Positions 36,046 through 45,897 of a stretch of 64,000 bases of DNA are shown in pieces. The translations under genes and the position numbers were made by a program. The notes beneath the pieces were generated by a model that worked only from the letters and a program-made list of their open reading frames with translations, was not told the origin of the DNA and made no database searches. How positions within the stretch are numbered: the first letter of the stretch is position 1; every line of letters begins with the position of its first letter. Origin of the DNA: Butyrivibrio hungatei (GTDB lineage Bacteria; Bacillota; Clostridia; Lachnospirales; Lachnospiraceae); assembly GCF_900101605.1 (NCBI RefSeq), contig NZ_FMUR01000011.1, forward strand, positions 62,001 to 126,000. Direction: 5' to 3'.

Positions 36046-36074
36046 CGTTGACGTATAAAATTTTATTGTCAACG
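36046..36074. promoter_or_regulatory. 29-bp imperfect palindrome between divergent operons
   Basis: Arms CGTTGAC (36046-36052) and GTCAACG (36068-36074) flank an AT-rich centre that is itself partly symmetric. It lies 50 bases upstream of the multi-NodB gene and about 120 bases before the LytTR regulator gene. The position suggests an operator for the polysaccharide operon. It does not clearly match the direct-repeat site of LytTR proteins. Confidence 0.45.
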
Positions 36075-36113
36075 CGATTTCGAAGCAATATTTATGTCAT
36101 AAAATGTTTTTTT

Positions 36114-36143
36114 TTGGCATAAGATGCATTATAATATTATAAT
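36114..36143 (+). promoter_or_regulatory. Probable promoter of the two-component operon
   Basis: TTGGCA (36114-36119) and TATAAT (36138-36143) with an 18-base spacer, 55 bases upstream of the response-regulator ATG. A second TATAAT nearby makes the exact start uncertain. Confidence 0.5.
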
Positions 36144-36197
36144 CTATTATGAAATATTTTTCAAAACGCTAATTTTATGACGGGGAATTATTGTTAA

Positions 36198-36938
36198 ATG
36201 AATATTGCAATTGTTGACGATCTGCGTTCTGATGCAGATCAGCTCAGAACTATTCTTATGAGTTACGCTTACGAGAACTCACTCGATCTTTCTATCGAAG
36301 TCTTTTCCGGAGGTGAAGAATTTCTATACGAGTACAAAAAATATAATTATACTTTGATCTTCATGGATATTTATATGAATGGCATTTCAGGAATCGAAAC
36401 CGCAAAAAAAATACGGGAAACCGATACCGATACCGCTATCATCTTTCTTTCGACCAGCAACGAATTCATGCCGGAAGCATTTAGTATCCATGCCTACGAT
36501 TACATCTCAAAACCTGCCGAAAAAGGCAGACTCTATAAGGTAATGGATGATTTTCTAAAGAAAAAAACAATGACTGAAGATGTTCCTTATCTTTTCTTTA
36601 CATATGAAAAAGATAACGTATCCGTGCCGTATTCAGATATCGCACTTATCAGATCGATCGGCCACTACAACGAGATCATCCTCAAGAATCAGAGGACATA
36701 TAAAGTAAGAATGACTTTTTCAAGGATCTCGGACATTCTGACCGAAGACATCAGATTTCTTCCTGTTATGAGAGGAATCCTGGTAAATATGGACTATATC
36801 ACTTCGTTAAAAGACGGAAGCTGTTATATAGCCGGGGATATGCAGACTCCCATCACGCTCAGAAAAGAAAAACAACTTGAGCAGATCTGGAAGAATTATA
36901 TCTTTAATAAAATTAGAAACGAAAGTGAAGTTATCTGA
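36198..36938 (+). CDS. AgrA/LytR-type response regulator (receiver plus LytTR domain)
   Basis: 246 residues. The receiver domain (about 1-125) has the acidic pair DD at 7-8, the phosphoacceptor Asp57 in IFMDIYMNG, and the switch Lys in YISKPAE. The C-terminal LytTR domain (about 135-240) has the pattern ALIRSIGHYNEIILKNQRTY and FLPVMRGILVNMDYI. It shares its last base with the start of the kinase gene. It diverges from the polysaccharide operon, so that operon is a plausible target; LytTR regulators often control extracellular polysaccharides, peptides and surface proteins. Confidence 0.95.
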   Translation: MNIAIVDDLRSDADQLRTILMSYAYENSLDLSIEVFSGGEEFLYEYKKYNYTLIFMDIYMNGISGIETAKKIRETDTDTAIIFLSTSNEFMPEAFSIHAYDYISKPAEKGRLYKVMDDFLKKKTMTEDVPYLFFTYEKDNVSVPYSDIALIRSIGHYNEIILKNQRTYKVRMTFSRISDILTEDIRFLPVMRGILVNMDYITSLKDGSCYIAGDMQTPITLRKEKQLEQIWKNYIFNKIRNESEVI

Positions 36939-38272
36939 TGAACGCCTTTAATTTTTTGAATATGTTTTTTTCAAACCTCATTCTTATTCCGGCACTTATC
37001 ATGTGCTACCTGCCGTTTAAGAATAACCTGAAGTACCGGACAAAACCGCTTTTTATCGGAATGAGCACTATTACGGTAATACTGTCCGCACTGTTTTCGT
37101 TTATAACACTTACACTTGATGCAAATAAAGCTTTTACATTTCTTTTATTGGTTTTCATCTTGTATTTTATCTACGAGCAAACTCTTGTTGCAGATCTTGC
37201 AAAATCCCTTGCGATCTACCTTTGGATGTGTGCCATGATGTCTATCATTATAAATGCGGTGTATGGATATGACGCTATCGTAAACCCTGCGTCCGATTCC
37301 GACAGCTTCAACATCGAGACTACATTTATACGTGTTACGCTGAGTTTCTTTATCCTTGCTATTTTCTGGTCTCCTCTTTACGACCACGGAAGCAACCTTG
37401 TCGATACGCTTACAATATCCAAGATATGGATCATAACAATGCCCGTGTCTGTAATATTTATGGCAATAAGCATTCTCATAAGACCTGGAAAATATAGTTC
37501 ACTCTACATCGATGATATTTTTTCAACCTATTGGGGACTTCTGATCGGAATGTTCTTTGTATTCATTATTCTGACGGTTATCTTCTATAACATAGTATTC
37601 GAGATAATGAACGCCGTTAAATATGAAGAAAAATATCATATCCTTCAGATGAAAGAGGCACAGTATCTAAGCCAGCAGAGCTACATCGAGACCACAGCAA
37701 GAGTAAGGCATGACTTTAAACATACCATATGCCTTCTTGATTCTCTCGCAAACAGCGGCGATATAAGATCAATCAGGGAATATTTAAGTAATTATATAGA
37801 CAATATGCCCGAGAGCGAGATCAGATATTACTGCAAAAACAATTCGTTGAACGCTCTTCTAAACCACTATATGAGGCAATGCAAGAGTGAAAAGATACAG
37901 TTTAACTGCAAAGTCACTCTTCCTGCAAAAGAGATAACGATATCAACGATCGATCTGTGCAATATAATCGGAAATCTTCTTGAAAATGCCGTTCTTGCCT
38001 GCAGAGATCTTCCGGAGGAAGACAGAAAGATAGATATAAAGATTCTTGAAAGAAACATGAGTAATCTCTATATAGTTGCAACCAACAGTTTCAACGGCTT
38101 TGTTAAGCAAAAAAATAACACCTATATCACCACCAGACGTTCCGGCAACGGTATAGGGTTAAAATCAATTAAATCCGCAGCTGAAACATACGGTGGTTCA
38201 GCCGATTTCAGAAACAGCGAAAAAGAATTTTATTCAAACATCATTATTCCTTTTAACCTCAAATACTCTTGA
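36938..38272 (+). CDS. AgrC-like GHKL sensor histidine kinase
   Basis: 444 residues. The first 225 contain about six membrane helices with little extracellular sequence, as in AgrC-type sensors. The H box is RHDFKH (near residue 260), the N box GNLLENAVLAC and the G box GNGIGLKSI. GHKL kinases of this layout usually sense small peptides or membrane state. It overlaps the regulator by one base (TGATG), so they are co-translated. No AgrB/AgrD-like peptide genes are visible nearby, so the signal is unknown. A bidirectional terminator follows. Confidence 0.93.
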   Translation: MNAFNFLNMFFSNLILIPALIMCYLPFKNNLKYRTKPLFIGMSTITVILSALFSFITLTLDANKAFTFLLLVFILYFIYEQTLVADLAKSLAIYLWMCAMMSIIINAVYGYDAIVNPASDSDSFNIETTFIRVTLSFFILAIFWSPLYDHGSNLVDTLTISKIWIITMPVSVIFMAISILIRPGKYSSLYIDDIFSTYWGLLIGMFFVFIILTVIFYNIVFEIMNAVKYEEKYHILQMKEAQYLSQQSYIETTARVRHDFKHTICLLDSLANSGDIRSIREYLSNYIDNMPESEIRYYCKNNSLNALLNHYMRQCKSEKIQFNCKVTLPAKEITISTIDLCNIIGNLLENAVLACRDLPEEDRKIDIKILERNMSNLYIVATNSFNGFVKQKNNTYITTRRSGNGIGLKSIKSAAETYGGSADFRNSEKEFYSNIIIPFNLKYS

Positions 38273-38275
38273 TAA

Positions 38276-38318
38276 AAAACTTCCCGAAAGCCACATTATA
38301 ATGGTTGCGGGAAGTTTT
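38276..38318. terminator. Bidirectional terminator between kinase and DUF711 genes
   Basis: Stem AAAACTTCCCG/CGGGAAGTTTT with flanking T-runs on both strands, serving the convergent kinase (plus) and DUF711 (minus) genes. Confidence 0.88.
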
Positions 38319-38336
38319 ATATTTTTGTTTTTATTC

Positions 38337-39701
38337 TTAATTCTTAAAGCTGTGTACGGGTGCAGGTATTCTTCCGCCTCTGTTTACAAAAGCATCGCAT
38401 GAGAATCCATTTACGGGCATTATGGGTGCATATCCCAAAAGTCCGCCAAATTCAACAGTCTCTCCTACTCCCTTTCCGATAACTGGAATAAGTCTTACCG
38501 CAGTTGTCTTCTGGTTGATCATTCCAATAGCCATTTCATCGGCAATAACACCTGCGATAGTTGTATCTTTGGTATCTCCGGGAATTGCGATCATATCAAG
38601 ACCGACTGAGCATACACATGTCATAGCTTCGAGCTTTTCAAGTGTAAGAGCTCCCGCTTCCACTGCATTTATCATTCCCTGGTCTTCACTTACAGGAATA
38701 AATGCACCTGAGAGTCCGCCTACATATGAAGATGCCATTACGCCGCCTTTTTTAACCTGATCGTTCAAGAGCGCAAGTGCTGCAGTTGTTCCGGGTGCAC
38801 CGGCATGCTCAACACCTATCTCGTGAAGGATATCGGCAACGCTGTCTCCGATAGCAGGTGTGGGTGCAAGTGAAAGATCGATGATTCCAAAAGGAACACC
38901 AAGTCTCTTTGATGCTTCTCTTGCAACGAGCTGACCTACTCTTGTTACCTTGAACGCTGTCTTTTTGATAGTCTCGCAAAGGATCTCGAAGTTCTCTCCT
39001 CTTACCTTTTCAAGCGCTGTCTTAACTACGCCCGGTCCACTGACACCGACATTTATTATTCTGTCAGCTTCTGTAACACCGTGGAATGCTCCCGCCATGA
39101 ACGGGTTGTCATCTGGTGCATTACAGAACACAACGAGCTTAGCACATCCGAGTGAATCATTTTCCTTGGTTGCTTCTGCTGTATCTTTTATAATTGTTCC
39201 CATGAGACGAACGGCATCCATATTGATACCTGTCTTGGTGGAACCTACATTTATTGATGAACAAACAAGGTCTGTCTGAGAAAGCGCAAGCGGGATAGAC
39301 TCAATAAGAAGTCTGTCTGCCTGTGTCATTCCCTTGCTGACAAGTGCCGAATATCCTCCGATAAAGTTTACACCGATCTTCTTTGCAACTTCATCAAGAG
39401 TCTTTGCTATCTCGGCAAAATCTTCCTTTGTCTTACATGCCGCACCGCCAACAAGAGCGATGGGTGTAACGGATACTCTTTTGTTTACGATAGGGATACC
39501 GAACTCTCTTGAAATCTGGTCTCCCGTCTTAACAAGGTCTTTTGCCGACTCATAAATCTTATTGTATATATTCTTCTTGAGTGTTTCGAGATTGGAATCG
39601 ATACAGTCAAGAAGGCTGATACCCATTGTAATTGTTCTGACATCGAGATTTTCTTTCTCGATCATTTCATTGGTCTCGATGACCTCTTTTGTATTTATCA
39701 T
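38337..39701 (-). CDS. DUF711 (UPF0210) family protein
   Basis: 454 residues, cytoplasmic. Conserved blocks of the family are clear: [50 protein letters not shown] and [13 protein letters not shown]. The family is structurally related to glycyl-radical-like barrel proteins, but its reaction is not established. It follows an ACT-domain gene by 12 bases, the standard pairing of these two families across Firmicutes, and has AAGGAG upstream. The ACT protein probably senses an amino acid for it. Confidence 0.93.
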   Translation of the reverse strand: MINTKEVIETNEMIEKENLDVRTITMGISLLDCIDSNLETLKKNIYNKIYESAKDLVKTGDQISREFGIPIVNKRVSVTPIALVGGAACKTKEDFAEIAKTLDEVAKKIGVNFIGGYSALVSKGMTQADRLLIESIPLALSQTDLVCSSINVGSTKTGINMDAVRLMGTIIKDTAEATKENDSLGCAKLVVFCNAPDDNPFMAGAFHGVTEADRIINVGVSGPGVVKTALEKVRGENFEILCETIKKTAFKVTRVGQLVAREASKRLGVPFGIIDLSLAPTPAIGDSVADILHEIGVEHAGAPGTTAALALLNDQVKKGGVMASSYVGGLSGAFIPVSEDQGMINAVEAGALTLEKLEAMTCVCSVGLDMIAIPGDTKDTTIAGVIADEMAIGMINQKTTAVRLIPVIGKGVGETVEFGGLLGYAPIMPVNGFSCDAFVNRGGRIPAPVHSFKN

Positions 39702-39713
39702 TAAGTTGTCTCC

Positions 39714-39986
39714 TTAAATTCTATGCATGGAATCAAAAATTTCTTCTCTCTGGCACTTGATAACAACGCCGATATCTTTACCGAGTTTCTCGAGATCGTC
39801 GGCAACCGTATTGAAATCTTTGGATATTCCTTCCATAGAAGCGATCATCATCATATTGAAATATCCGCTTACGATAGTCTGCGAAATATCAAGGATGTTT
39901 ACTCCCGAATCTGCAAGATATGTACATACCTTAGCAATAATTCCCACTGTGTCCTTACCAACAACTGTAATAATAATCTTATTCAT
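39714..39986 (-). CDS. ACT-domain protein (UPF0237)
   Basis: 90 residues forming a single ACT domain (IIITVVGKDTVGIIAKVCTY, then VNILDISQTIVSGYFNMMMI). ACT domains bind amino acids and regulate metabolic enzymes. Always found beside DUF711 in many clostridia and probably its regulatory subunit; that role is inferred. GGAGG precedes the ATG. It continues the minus-strand run from the WalJ-like gene with a gap of 15 bases. Confidence 0.94.
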   Translation of the reverse strand: MNKIIITVVGKDTVGIIAKVCTYLADSGVNILDISQTIVSGYFNMMMIASMEGISKDFNTVADDLEKLGKDIGVVIKCQREEIFDSMHRI

Positions 39987-40001
39987 ATTTCCTCCACTTA
40001 T

Positions 40002-40799
40002 TTAAAATTCGATAACAGGCGAAAGCTCCGCTCTGTCTGCAACCATCAAAGGGAAATCACCGCTTGAATACGGATTGTCTCCCATATCGATCTCAACGCT
40101 TACCGTCTTGTAAGCAAGATCGGGATGATTGTTATCTTTTGAAAGATGTCCGAGAAAAACTCCCTTTATCTTATCATTTAAGATCTTGCAAAGAAGCTCT
40201 GCGCTCTTTGCATTGGAAAGATGCCCCGTATCGCCCAAAATTCTCTTTTTGAGCATATAGGGATAACGCCCTGCAAGAAGCATCCTCTCATCATGGTTTG
40301 CTTCCAAAAGAAGTGCGTCACACCCCGAAAGGCACTCAACGGTATAATCCGTATAGCAGCCAAGATCGGTCGCAACGCCTATCTTTTTATCCCCGCAATA
40401 TATCCTGTATCCGCAGGGTTCAAGAGCATCGTGTGAAATTGTCATGGGATTTATTATCATATCTCCGACACACAGACTCTTATCCGCTTGAACCGGACAG
40501 AATACGGAACCTGTCATCTCATTCTTTTTATCACTTTTCCTTATTCCCTGTATCGTACCTTCCGTGGCATATACAGGTATGTTGTATCTCTTAAGTATCG
40601 TATGAAGAGCCGCTATATGATCCACATGCTCATGTGTCACAAAAATAGCATCGAGGTCATCAAAACAAATATCAAGCTTATTAAGCCCCTCCCCGATTCT
40701 CTTCATACTGATTCCCGCATCGATCAAAATGTGAGTGTTGTCAGATCCGACATAGGTACAGTTACCACTGCTTCCACTGGCAATACTGGTAAAACGCAT
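40002..40799 (-). CDS. Metallo-beta-lactamase-fold hydrolase (WalJ/YycJ-like)
   Basis: 265 residues. SIASGSSGNCTYV at the N-terminus and the metal-binding THEHVDH motif (near residue 57), with further ligands in SHDA and GHLSNAKS, mark the YycJ/WalJ group of MBL-fold nucleases. WalJ is linked to cell-wall signalling and DNA repair in Gram-positives, where it usually sits in the walRK operon. Here it follows an FtsA-like gene by 12 bases and no walRK is present. The ATG at 40799 is used; the frame one codon upstream would start with TTG. Confidence 0.92.
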   Translation of the reverse strand: MRFTSIASGSSGNCTYVGSDNTHILIDAGISMKRIGEGLNKLDICFDDLDAIFVTHEHVDHIAALHTILKRYNIPVYATEGTIQGIRKSDKKNEMTGSVFCPVQADKSLCVGDMIINPMTISHDALEPCGYRIYCGDKKIGVATDLGCYTDYTVECLSGCDALLLEANHDERMLLAGRYPYMLKKRILGDTGHLSNAKSAELLCKILNDKIKGVFLGHLSKDNNHPDLAYKTVSVEIDMGDNPYSSGDFPLMVADRAELSPVIEF

Positions 40800-40811
40800 C
40801 AACTAGTCCCC

Positions 40812-42977
40812 TTACTTCCAATATACTTCTATCTTGTCACCTTCGTGGATAGACTGCAAGTAATCGGGAGTCTTTCCGTTTAAGGTCGTAACGATTGCTC
40901 TGCCGTTTGGCCTTGTGAGGTCAAAATCGATAGAATCGAATATGTCAACAAACACGTACTCCGACTTACCGTGAAGTGTAACTGCTTCGTTATTAACCAG
41001 AATATGAATGTCTCTTGCAAGGATATTCTTAACAGAGTCTTCGCTTCTGCGATACTCACCGTCATCATCAGGAAGATCGTCATATCCAAGCTGATCGCTC
41101 TGACCGTCAAATTTTCTCACATCATAGTCATCGCTCTCATATGCCTCTTCATTTGCCATACTTACGGCAACTTCATCGGCATCGGGGAAATCCCTGTAAT
41201 ATTCCATGATAGCTTCTTCTCTGTCCTTAAACTCAACCTTGAAGTTCTCATATACGGGAGTTGTTTTGTCACCGTGTTCATTATTAACGATTATATACGT
41301 ATCTTCAGTAATTTCAATATCCATTAAAGCAGCAACCTGCTCAACGGTATTATAATCGAGTATCTGAATGTCATCACCGTTCTTAATATTGTAAAGCGCG
41401 GTCTGAGGTTCACCGTTTACAGTCGCAAATCTTGAAGCCTCGACATTTACGCCGTTTACATTTACAACAAACTTAGTCTTAAATTCAGGAATATTCTCGA
41501 TAACAGCCTTTCCGGGCTCGCCTGCCGTTGAAGGTGTTACATCGATAATATCATTTGCGCGGATCTTTGAATGAATATCCGCAGCTTTGCCGTTAAGTGT
41601 AATAACAGCAGCTTCACCGGGCTCGCCTCTAGCAACTCTCTCTTTTCCGTTGACGAGATATCTGAGTTCTTTTCCTCTCTTGGGGAAAAGATCTTCATTC
41701 TGGAATGAAGCCTGCATAGCAGCGTCAATAATCTGAAGTTTGCCGTTATCGTAAATCCTTGTCTGCTCGCCGTTAAACGAAACAAATATAATGTTGTTTG
41801 CTTCCTCGTAGTAGCTGATACAGATACCAAGCGGTGTTACAAGAAGAGAATCTCTCTCTATTCCGTCGTTGTTAAGGAACGTAATGCTCTTCATTACTTC
41901 CTCACCTCTTAAAGCAACACGCTCTTCGGGGATATCCATTTCTCTTGCTATAGCCTTGGTATATCCGGGCACGCATCCGCCGCCTCCGACTACGAACACG
42001 GCGCTAACCGGCTTATCACCGTTCAATCTCTTGATCTCTTCTGCTGCCTTCTTCGCCATCATATCAACCTGAGGTCTTATGATCTTGGCAATATCCTTAG
42101 CCGTTATGGTCTTACGAAGTCCCATAATATCAATGAAATCAACTCTGTCGTTATGACTTGCCGCAATCTTAATCTCATCGGCCTGGTTAAAGTCAACAAG
42201 ACAGTGCTGAGCGATTATCTCGGTTATATCATCACCCGCGATAGGAAGCATACCATACGCGGTTATAGAACCGTCATTGGTAACGCAGATATCGGATGTA
42301 CCCGCACCGACGTCAACAAGTGCAAGATTGAGCATTCTGAATCTATCGGGAATTGCAACCATCATAGCAGCTATAGGCTCCAAAGTCAGGTTTGCAACGT
42401 TAAGTCCCGCTCTCTCACACGCTTTGTAAAGTCCGTCTACACAGTCATCCGGAAGGAAGGTCGCAATAAGTTCAACACTTACCTTACCCGCATTATGTCC
42501 TTCAAGGTTTGCAATCTGATATCCGTCCAGATAATAATGCATTACGGAATAACCTACCAGATAAAACTTAAGGTCGGATGTGTTCTTTTGAAGAAACTCC
42601 GAATAAGCCTGCTGAACCGCAGCAGAATCAAGATTATATATATCTTCATCCGTGATATCATGTGATTCCGGATATTCATACTCATAATTTGTTCTGACAG
42701 TACGAAGAACACGTCCGGCAGCCGCTATACAAACATCCGTAAGATGTATGTCGGTCTGCTGTTCGAGTTTTTCTTTTACAACTCTTATCGTAGCACCAAC
42801 CTTACCGATGTCATGAATCTGTCCGTCCAGCATAGCTCTTGTTTGGTGTTTCTCGACCGCCTGCGCAATAACATTAAACTGTCCGTCATTCATGTATCCG
42901 ACAGTTCCAACCACGCTTCTTGTTCCGATATCTAGACCAAATACCACTTTCTGATCAGTCTGTTCCAAACTTGCCAT
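40812..42977 (-). CDS. FtsA/PilM-like ATPase with long beta-grasp-like C-terminal tail
   Basis: About 721 residues, nearly twice the length of FtsA. Residues about 10-385 form the actin-like fold with an SHS2-type insert: VFGLDIGTRSVVGTV, LALVDVGAGTSDICV and FVVGGGGCVPGYTKA. The tail (385-721) contains three repeats of an NGK-type module ending in GD.I.V (ITLNGKAADIHSKIRANDII, VNVNGVNVEASRF, VTTLNGKTPDYLQSIHEGDK). They look like ubiquitin-like or S4/TGS-type small domains, with an acidic linker. A role in division or cell shape is inferred from the core. It overlaps coaE; the second of two adjacent ATGs is best spaced from GGAG. Confidence 0.82.
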   Translation of the reverse strand: MASLEQTDQKVVFGLDIGTRSVVGTVGYMNDGQFNVIAQAVEKHQTRAMLDGQIHDIGKVGATIRVVKEKLEQQTDIHLTDVCIAAAGRVLRTVRTNYEYEYPESHDITDEDIYNLDSAAVQQAYSEFLQKNTSDLKFYLVGYSVMHYYLDGYQIANLEGHNAGKVSVELIATFLPDDCVDGLYKACERAGLNVANLTLEPIAAMMVAIPDRFRMLNLALVDVGAGTSDICVTNDGSITAYGMLPIAGDDITEIIAQHCLVDFNQADEIKIAASHNDRVDFIDIMGLRKTITAKDIAKIIRPQVDMMAKKAAEEIKRLNGDKPVSAVFVVGGGGCVPGYTKAIAREMDIPEERVALRGEEVMKSITFLNNDGIERDSLLVTPLGICISYYEEANNIIFVSFNGEQTRIYDNGKLQIIDAAMQASFQNEDLFPKRGKELRYLVNGKERVARGEPGEAAVITLNGKAADIHSKIRANDIIDVTPSTAGEPGKAVIENIPEFKTKFVVNVNGVNVEASRFATVNGEPQTALYNIKNGDDIQILDYNTVEQVAALMDIEITEDTYIIVNNEHGDKTTPVYENFKVEFKDREEAIMEYYRDFPDADEVAVSMANEEAYESDDYDVRKFDGQSDQLGYDDLPDDDGEYRRSEDSVKNILARDIHILVNNEAVTLHGKSEYVFVDIFDSIDFDLTRPNGRAIVTTLNGKTPDYLQSIHEGDKIEVYWK

Positions 42978-43618
42978 CATACTCTCCACTCTCCAAGTTT
43001 ACTGTTAATTTGTTCACTTGCCGATTCTAAATCTTTACTGTTATCAATAACAAAATCCGCATTTAGTCTGTATGTCTCATCATTAAGCTGCTGAGCAAAT
43101 ATTCCGTCAATCTTTTCGTCTGAATAACCTCTTGTATCTTTGAGTCTCTTTCTTCTGGTATCCTCATCGGCATAGATATACCAAAGCTCATCGACAATAT
43201 TTTTATATCCATTTTCTATCAAAAGAGCTGCTTCAACAAAAACAAAATCGATTCTGTTTTTGAGTCTCTCTTCATCTACTATATTAATAATAAAGGTATT
43301 TACTGCAGGATGCAAAATTTTATTCACTTTTTCAAGTTTTTTTACATCTCCGAAGATTGCTGTCGCCATTTTGGCCTTATCAATCTCGCCGTCTTCGCCC
43401 AGTATTTCCTGCCCGAGAACCCTCACGAGTTCATCATATGCGGGATACCCCTTTTTCTTTATCTCGTTTGCAACGTCATCCGAAAAGACAACCTTGCAAT
43501 TGTAATTATCGCTTATGTATTTAAGCACAGTGCTCTTGCCGGCACCTACGCCGCCCGTAACACCGATAATGTTTGTTCTTCCTTTTTGTATCTTATTCTG
43601 TAAATTACTTTGATTCAT
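42977..43618 (-). CDS. coaE: Dephospho-CoA kinase
   Basis: Phosphorylates the 3'-hydroxyl of dephospho-CoA, the last step of coenzyme A synthesis. It has the P-loop GVTGGVGAGKST (near residue 20), the CoA-binding segment FSDDVANEI, HPAVNTF and a lid with RRKRLKDTRG. I choose the ATG at 43618, which overlaps the end of polA by 14 bases and gives 213 residues, near the family norm. The polA-coaE pairing is common in Firmicutes. Confidence 0.95.
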   Translation of the reverse strand: MNQSNLQNKIQKGRTNIIGVTGGVGAGKSTVLKYISDNYNCKVVFSDDVANEIKKKGYPAYDELVRVLGQEILGEDGEIDKAKMATAIFGDVKKLEKVNKILHPAVNTFIINIVDEERLKNRIDFVFVEAALLIENGYKNIVDELWYIYADEDTRRKRLKDTRGYSDEKIDGIFAQQLNDETYRLNADFVIDNSKDLESASEQINSKLGEWRV

Positions 43619-45803
43619 ACCAGTCGTTTCCGATATGGCAGTCAACTTCCATTGGAACCGAAAGATCTGCCGCATTCTCCATCTCTTTTGTAAGTATTTC
43701 CGTCACTGTATCTTTTTCATCAGGTGCCGTCTCGATAACTAGTTCATCGTGAATCTGAAGTATAAGCCTTGATTTAAGATTCTCTCTCTTTATCCTGAAA
43801 AAGACATTTATCATGGCAATCTTCATTATATCTGCAGCCGTTCCCTGAATCGGAGCATTCATCGCAACTCTCTCGCCAAACTGCCTGAGATTATAGTTAG
43901 ACGCTTTAAGTTCGGGAATGGGACGTTTTCTTCCAAACAGTGTATCGCTCACTCCGTCTGCTTTGGCGCTTGCGATCACTTTGTCCTGATATTCCTTAAC
44001 GCCGGGATATGTCTCAAAATATTTATCCATATACTCTTTTGCTTCGCTTCTTGATATGGACAGATCCTGGGACAAGCCAAAAGAGCTGATTCCATATACA
44101 ATACCGAAGTTGACCGCCTTGGCGTTTCGCCTCTGAAGCGGTGTGACATCTTCAAAAGGAACATGAAAGACTTTGGATGCCGTGATCCTGTGAATATCTT
44201 TGCCCTCATGATATGCATCGATAAGCCCTTTATCTTCCGACATATGCGCAAGTATCCTAAGTTCGATCTGAGAGTAATCCGCATCGGCAAATACGTATCC
44301 TTCCTTTGGTACAAAGACCTTTCGGATAAGTCTTCCTTCTTCGGTTCTCATGGGAATATTCTGAAGGTTTGGCTCTGTAGAGCTTATTCTTCCCGTAGCC
44401 GTTATCGTCTGGTTAAAGCTTGTATGAATCCTTCCGTCGCCGGCGATATAAGCCGCAAGTCCGTCCGCGTATGTAGACTTTAATTTTGCCAGACCTCTGT
44501 ATTCAAGAATGTCCGCAACGATCTTATTATCGGGAGCAAGCTTTTCAAGTACATCGGCAGCTGTTGAATATCCCGACTTTGTCTTCTTCTCTGCAGGAAG
44601 TCCCAGCTTTTCAAAAAGAACTTCGCCAAGCTGCTTCGGACTGTTTATGTTAAACTCACATCCTGCTGCTTCGTAAATTACCTTTTCAAGCTCCGAGATC
44701 CTTACTGCAAGCTTGTCCGAATACGCTTTAAGCTCATCTTTCTTTGCAATGATTCCCTCTTTTTCCATAGCAAAAAGAATGTATGAAAGAGGCATCTCGA
44801 TATTGTAAAAAAGATTTTCCATTCCGGTCTTTGAGAGTTTCTCTCTTATAAGCGGCGCACAAGCTTTGCAGATATAAGCCGCCTTACATGCATAATCAGC
44901 TATCTTGCCCGCATCTGCTTCTTTTATCCCACTTTTACCAAATATATCATTTCTTTTTTCAAAAGGAATCTTAAGATATTCTTTGGAAATATCCTCAACA
45001 CTGTAATCGTTCTTGATAGGATTGCACAAATAAGCTCCGATAAGAGTATCAAAGCACTTCGGAGAAGTCAGATATCCCGTATCTTCCTTGTCATAACCCG
45101 TAGTTCTTTCGCTTATCTCAAACGGCATAAATAAGTCATATCCGTCTTTTATATCAAATGTGGCAAGTGAGCAGTCTTTGCTAAGTTCGCTCAGCTTGTT
45201 TCCTATGTACGACTCGGTTATAAAATTCTCTAAAGGAATATATATAACGTTCTTTTCACCATAGCAAAGCGCTATACCGAATGTGTCTTTTTTCCCTAAT
45301 GATTTATCTGCCTCACGCTCTCTCATTAGGAAATATCCGATGTAATTATCTATTGCCCCTGTTCCGTACTCATGAGCTTTTTTGAAAATCTCTTCAACTT
45401 CGCCCAGATCTGACGTAACGGAAATATTAAGTTCAAACTTTGGAACTACGGAAACCTTACCCGTAGGTGACAGTTTAAGAAGTTCACCTTCAAGATATGC
45501 GATCAGTTCAGGTGATGCGGATTCTCCATTTGATACATCCAAAAGTCCCGGAATTTCGGCACCTTTAAGAATCTCCGCAAACTTTTCCGTCTGATCCACA
45601 ACCGCAGGTGTATACTCAGATTCATTATCTCTTTCAAAAGAAAAAGCAAAAAGAGCTTCTTCATTTTCTGAAAGCATGCTCTTTAACTTATATAATGCAC
45701 CGTAAACGCCACTGATATTATTTCCGTTCTCATCGGAAAATACAGGCATGGCGTAAAATGCATCCTTTATGAAATTTGTAGCGTCAATAACGTTAATACT
45801 CAA
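43605..45803 (-). CDS. polA: DNA polymerase I lacking most of the 5' nuclease domain
   Basis: 732 residues, against about 880 in typical enzymes. The polymerase domain is complete, with motif A YVFADADYSQIELRI, motif B RRNAKAVNFGIVYG and motif C QIHDELVIE. Residues about 95-300 are a 3'-5' exonuclease-like domain without an obvious DxE motif, so proofreading is probably lost. Residues 1-57 still resemble the start of the 5' nuclease (VIDATNFIKDAFYAMP, VYGALYKLKSML), but the remaining 200 or so residues with the metal-binding acids are gone. Start is TTG with GGGGAAAAG upstream. RNA-primer removal would need a separate flap nuclease. Confidence 0.93.
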   Translation of the reverse strand: MSINVIDATNFIKDAFYAMPVFSDENGNNISGVYGALYKLKSMLSENEEALFAFSFERDNESEYTPAVVDQTEKFAEILKGAEIPGLLDVSNGESASPELIAYLEGELLKLSPTGKVSVVPKFELNISVTSDLGEVEEIFKKAHEYGTGAIDNYIGYFLMREREADKSLGKKDTFGIALCYGEKNVIYIPLENFITESYIGNKLSELSKDCSLATFDIKDGYDLFMPFEISERTTGYDKEDTGYLTSPKCFDTLIGAYLCNPIKNDYSVEDISKEYLKIPFEKRNDIFGKSGIKEADAGKIADYACKAAYICKACAPLIREKLSKTGMENLFYNIEMPLSYILFAMEKEGIIAKKDELKAYSDKLAVRISELEKVIYEAAGCEFNINSPKQLGEVLFEKLGLPAEKKTKSGYSTAADVLEKLAPDNKIVADILEYRGLAKLKSTYADGLAAYIAGDGRIHTSFNQTITATGRISSTEPNLQNIPMRTEEGRLIRKVFVPKEGYVFADADYSQIELRILAHMSEDKGLIDAYHEGKDIHRITASKVFHVPFEDVTPLQRRNAKAVNFGIVYGISSFGLSQDLSISRSEAKEYMDKYFETYPGVKEYQDKVIASAKADGVSDTLFGRKRPIPELKASNYNLRQFGERVAMNAPIQGTAADIMKIAMINVFFRIKRENLKSRLILQIHDELVIETAPDEKDTVTEILTKEMENAADLSVPMEVDCHIGNDWYESK

Positions 45804-45897
45804 TGACTTTTCCCCAACATAATGCTTATTTTAATATCACAGGAAACTGCAGTTTATTCCTGCTAAGGCACGAAAGAGCCACAAAAAAAACTCGTTT

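Noticed and set aside
42153..42665. Plus-strand ORF of 170 codons
   Set aside because: Antisense shadow of the FtsA-like gene.
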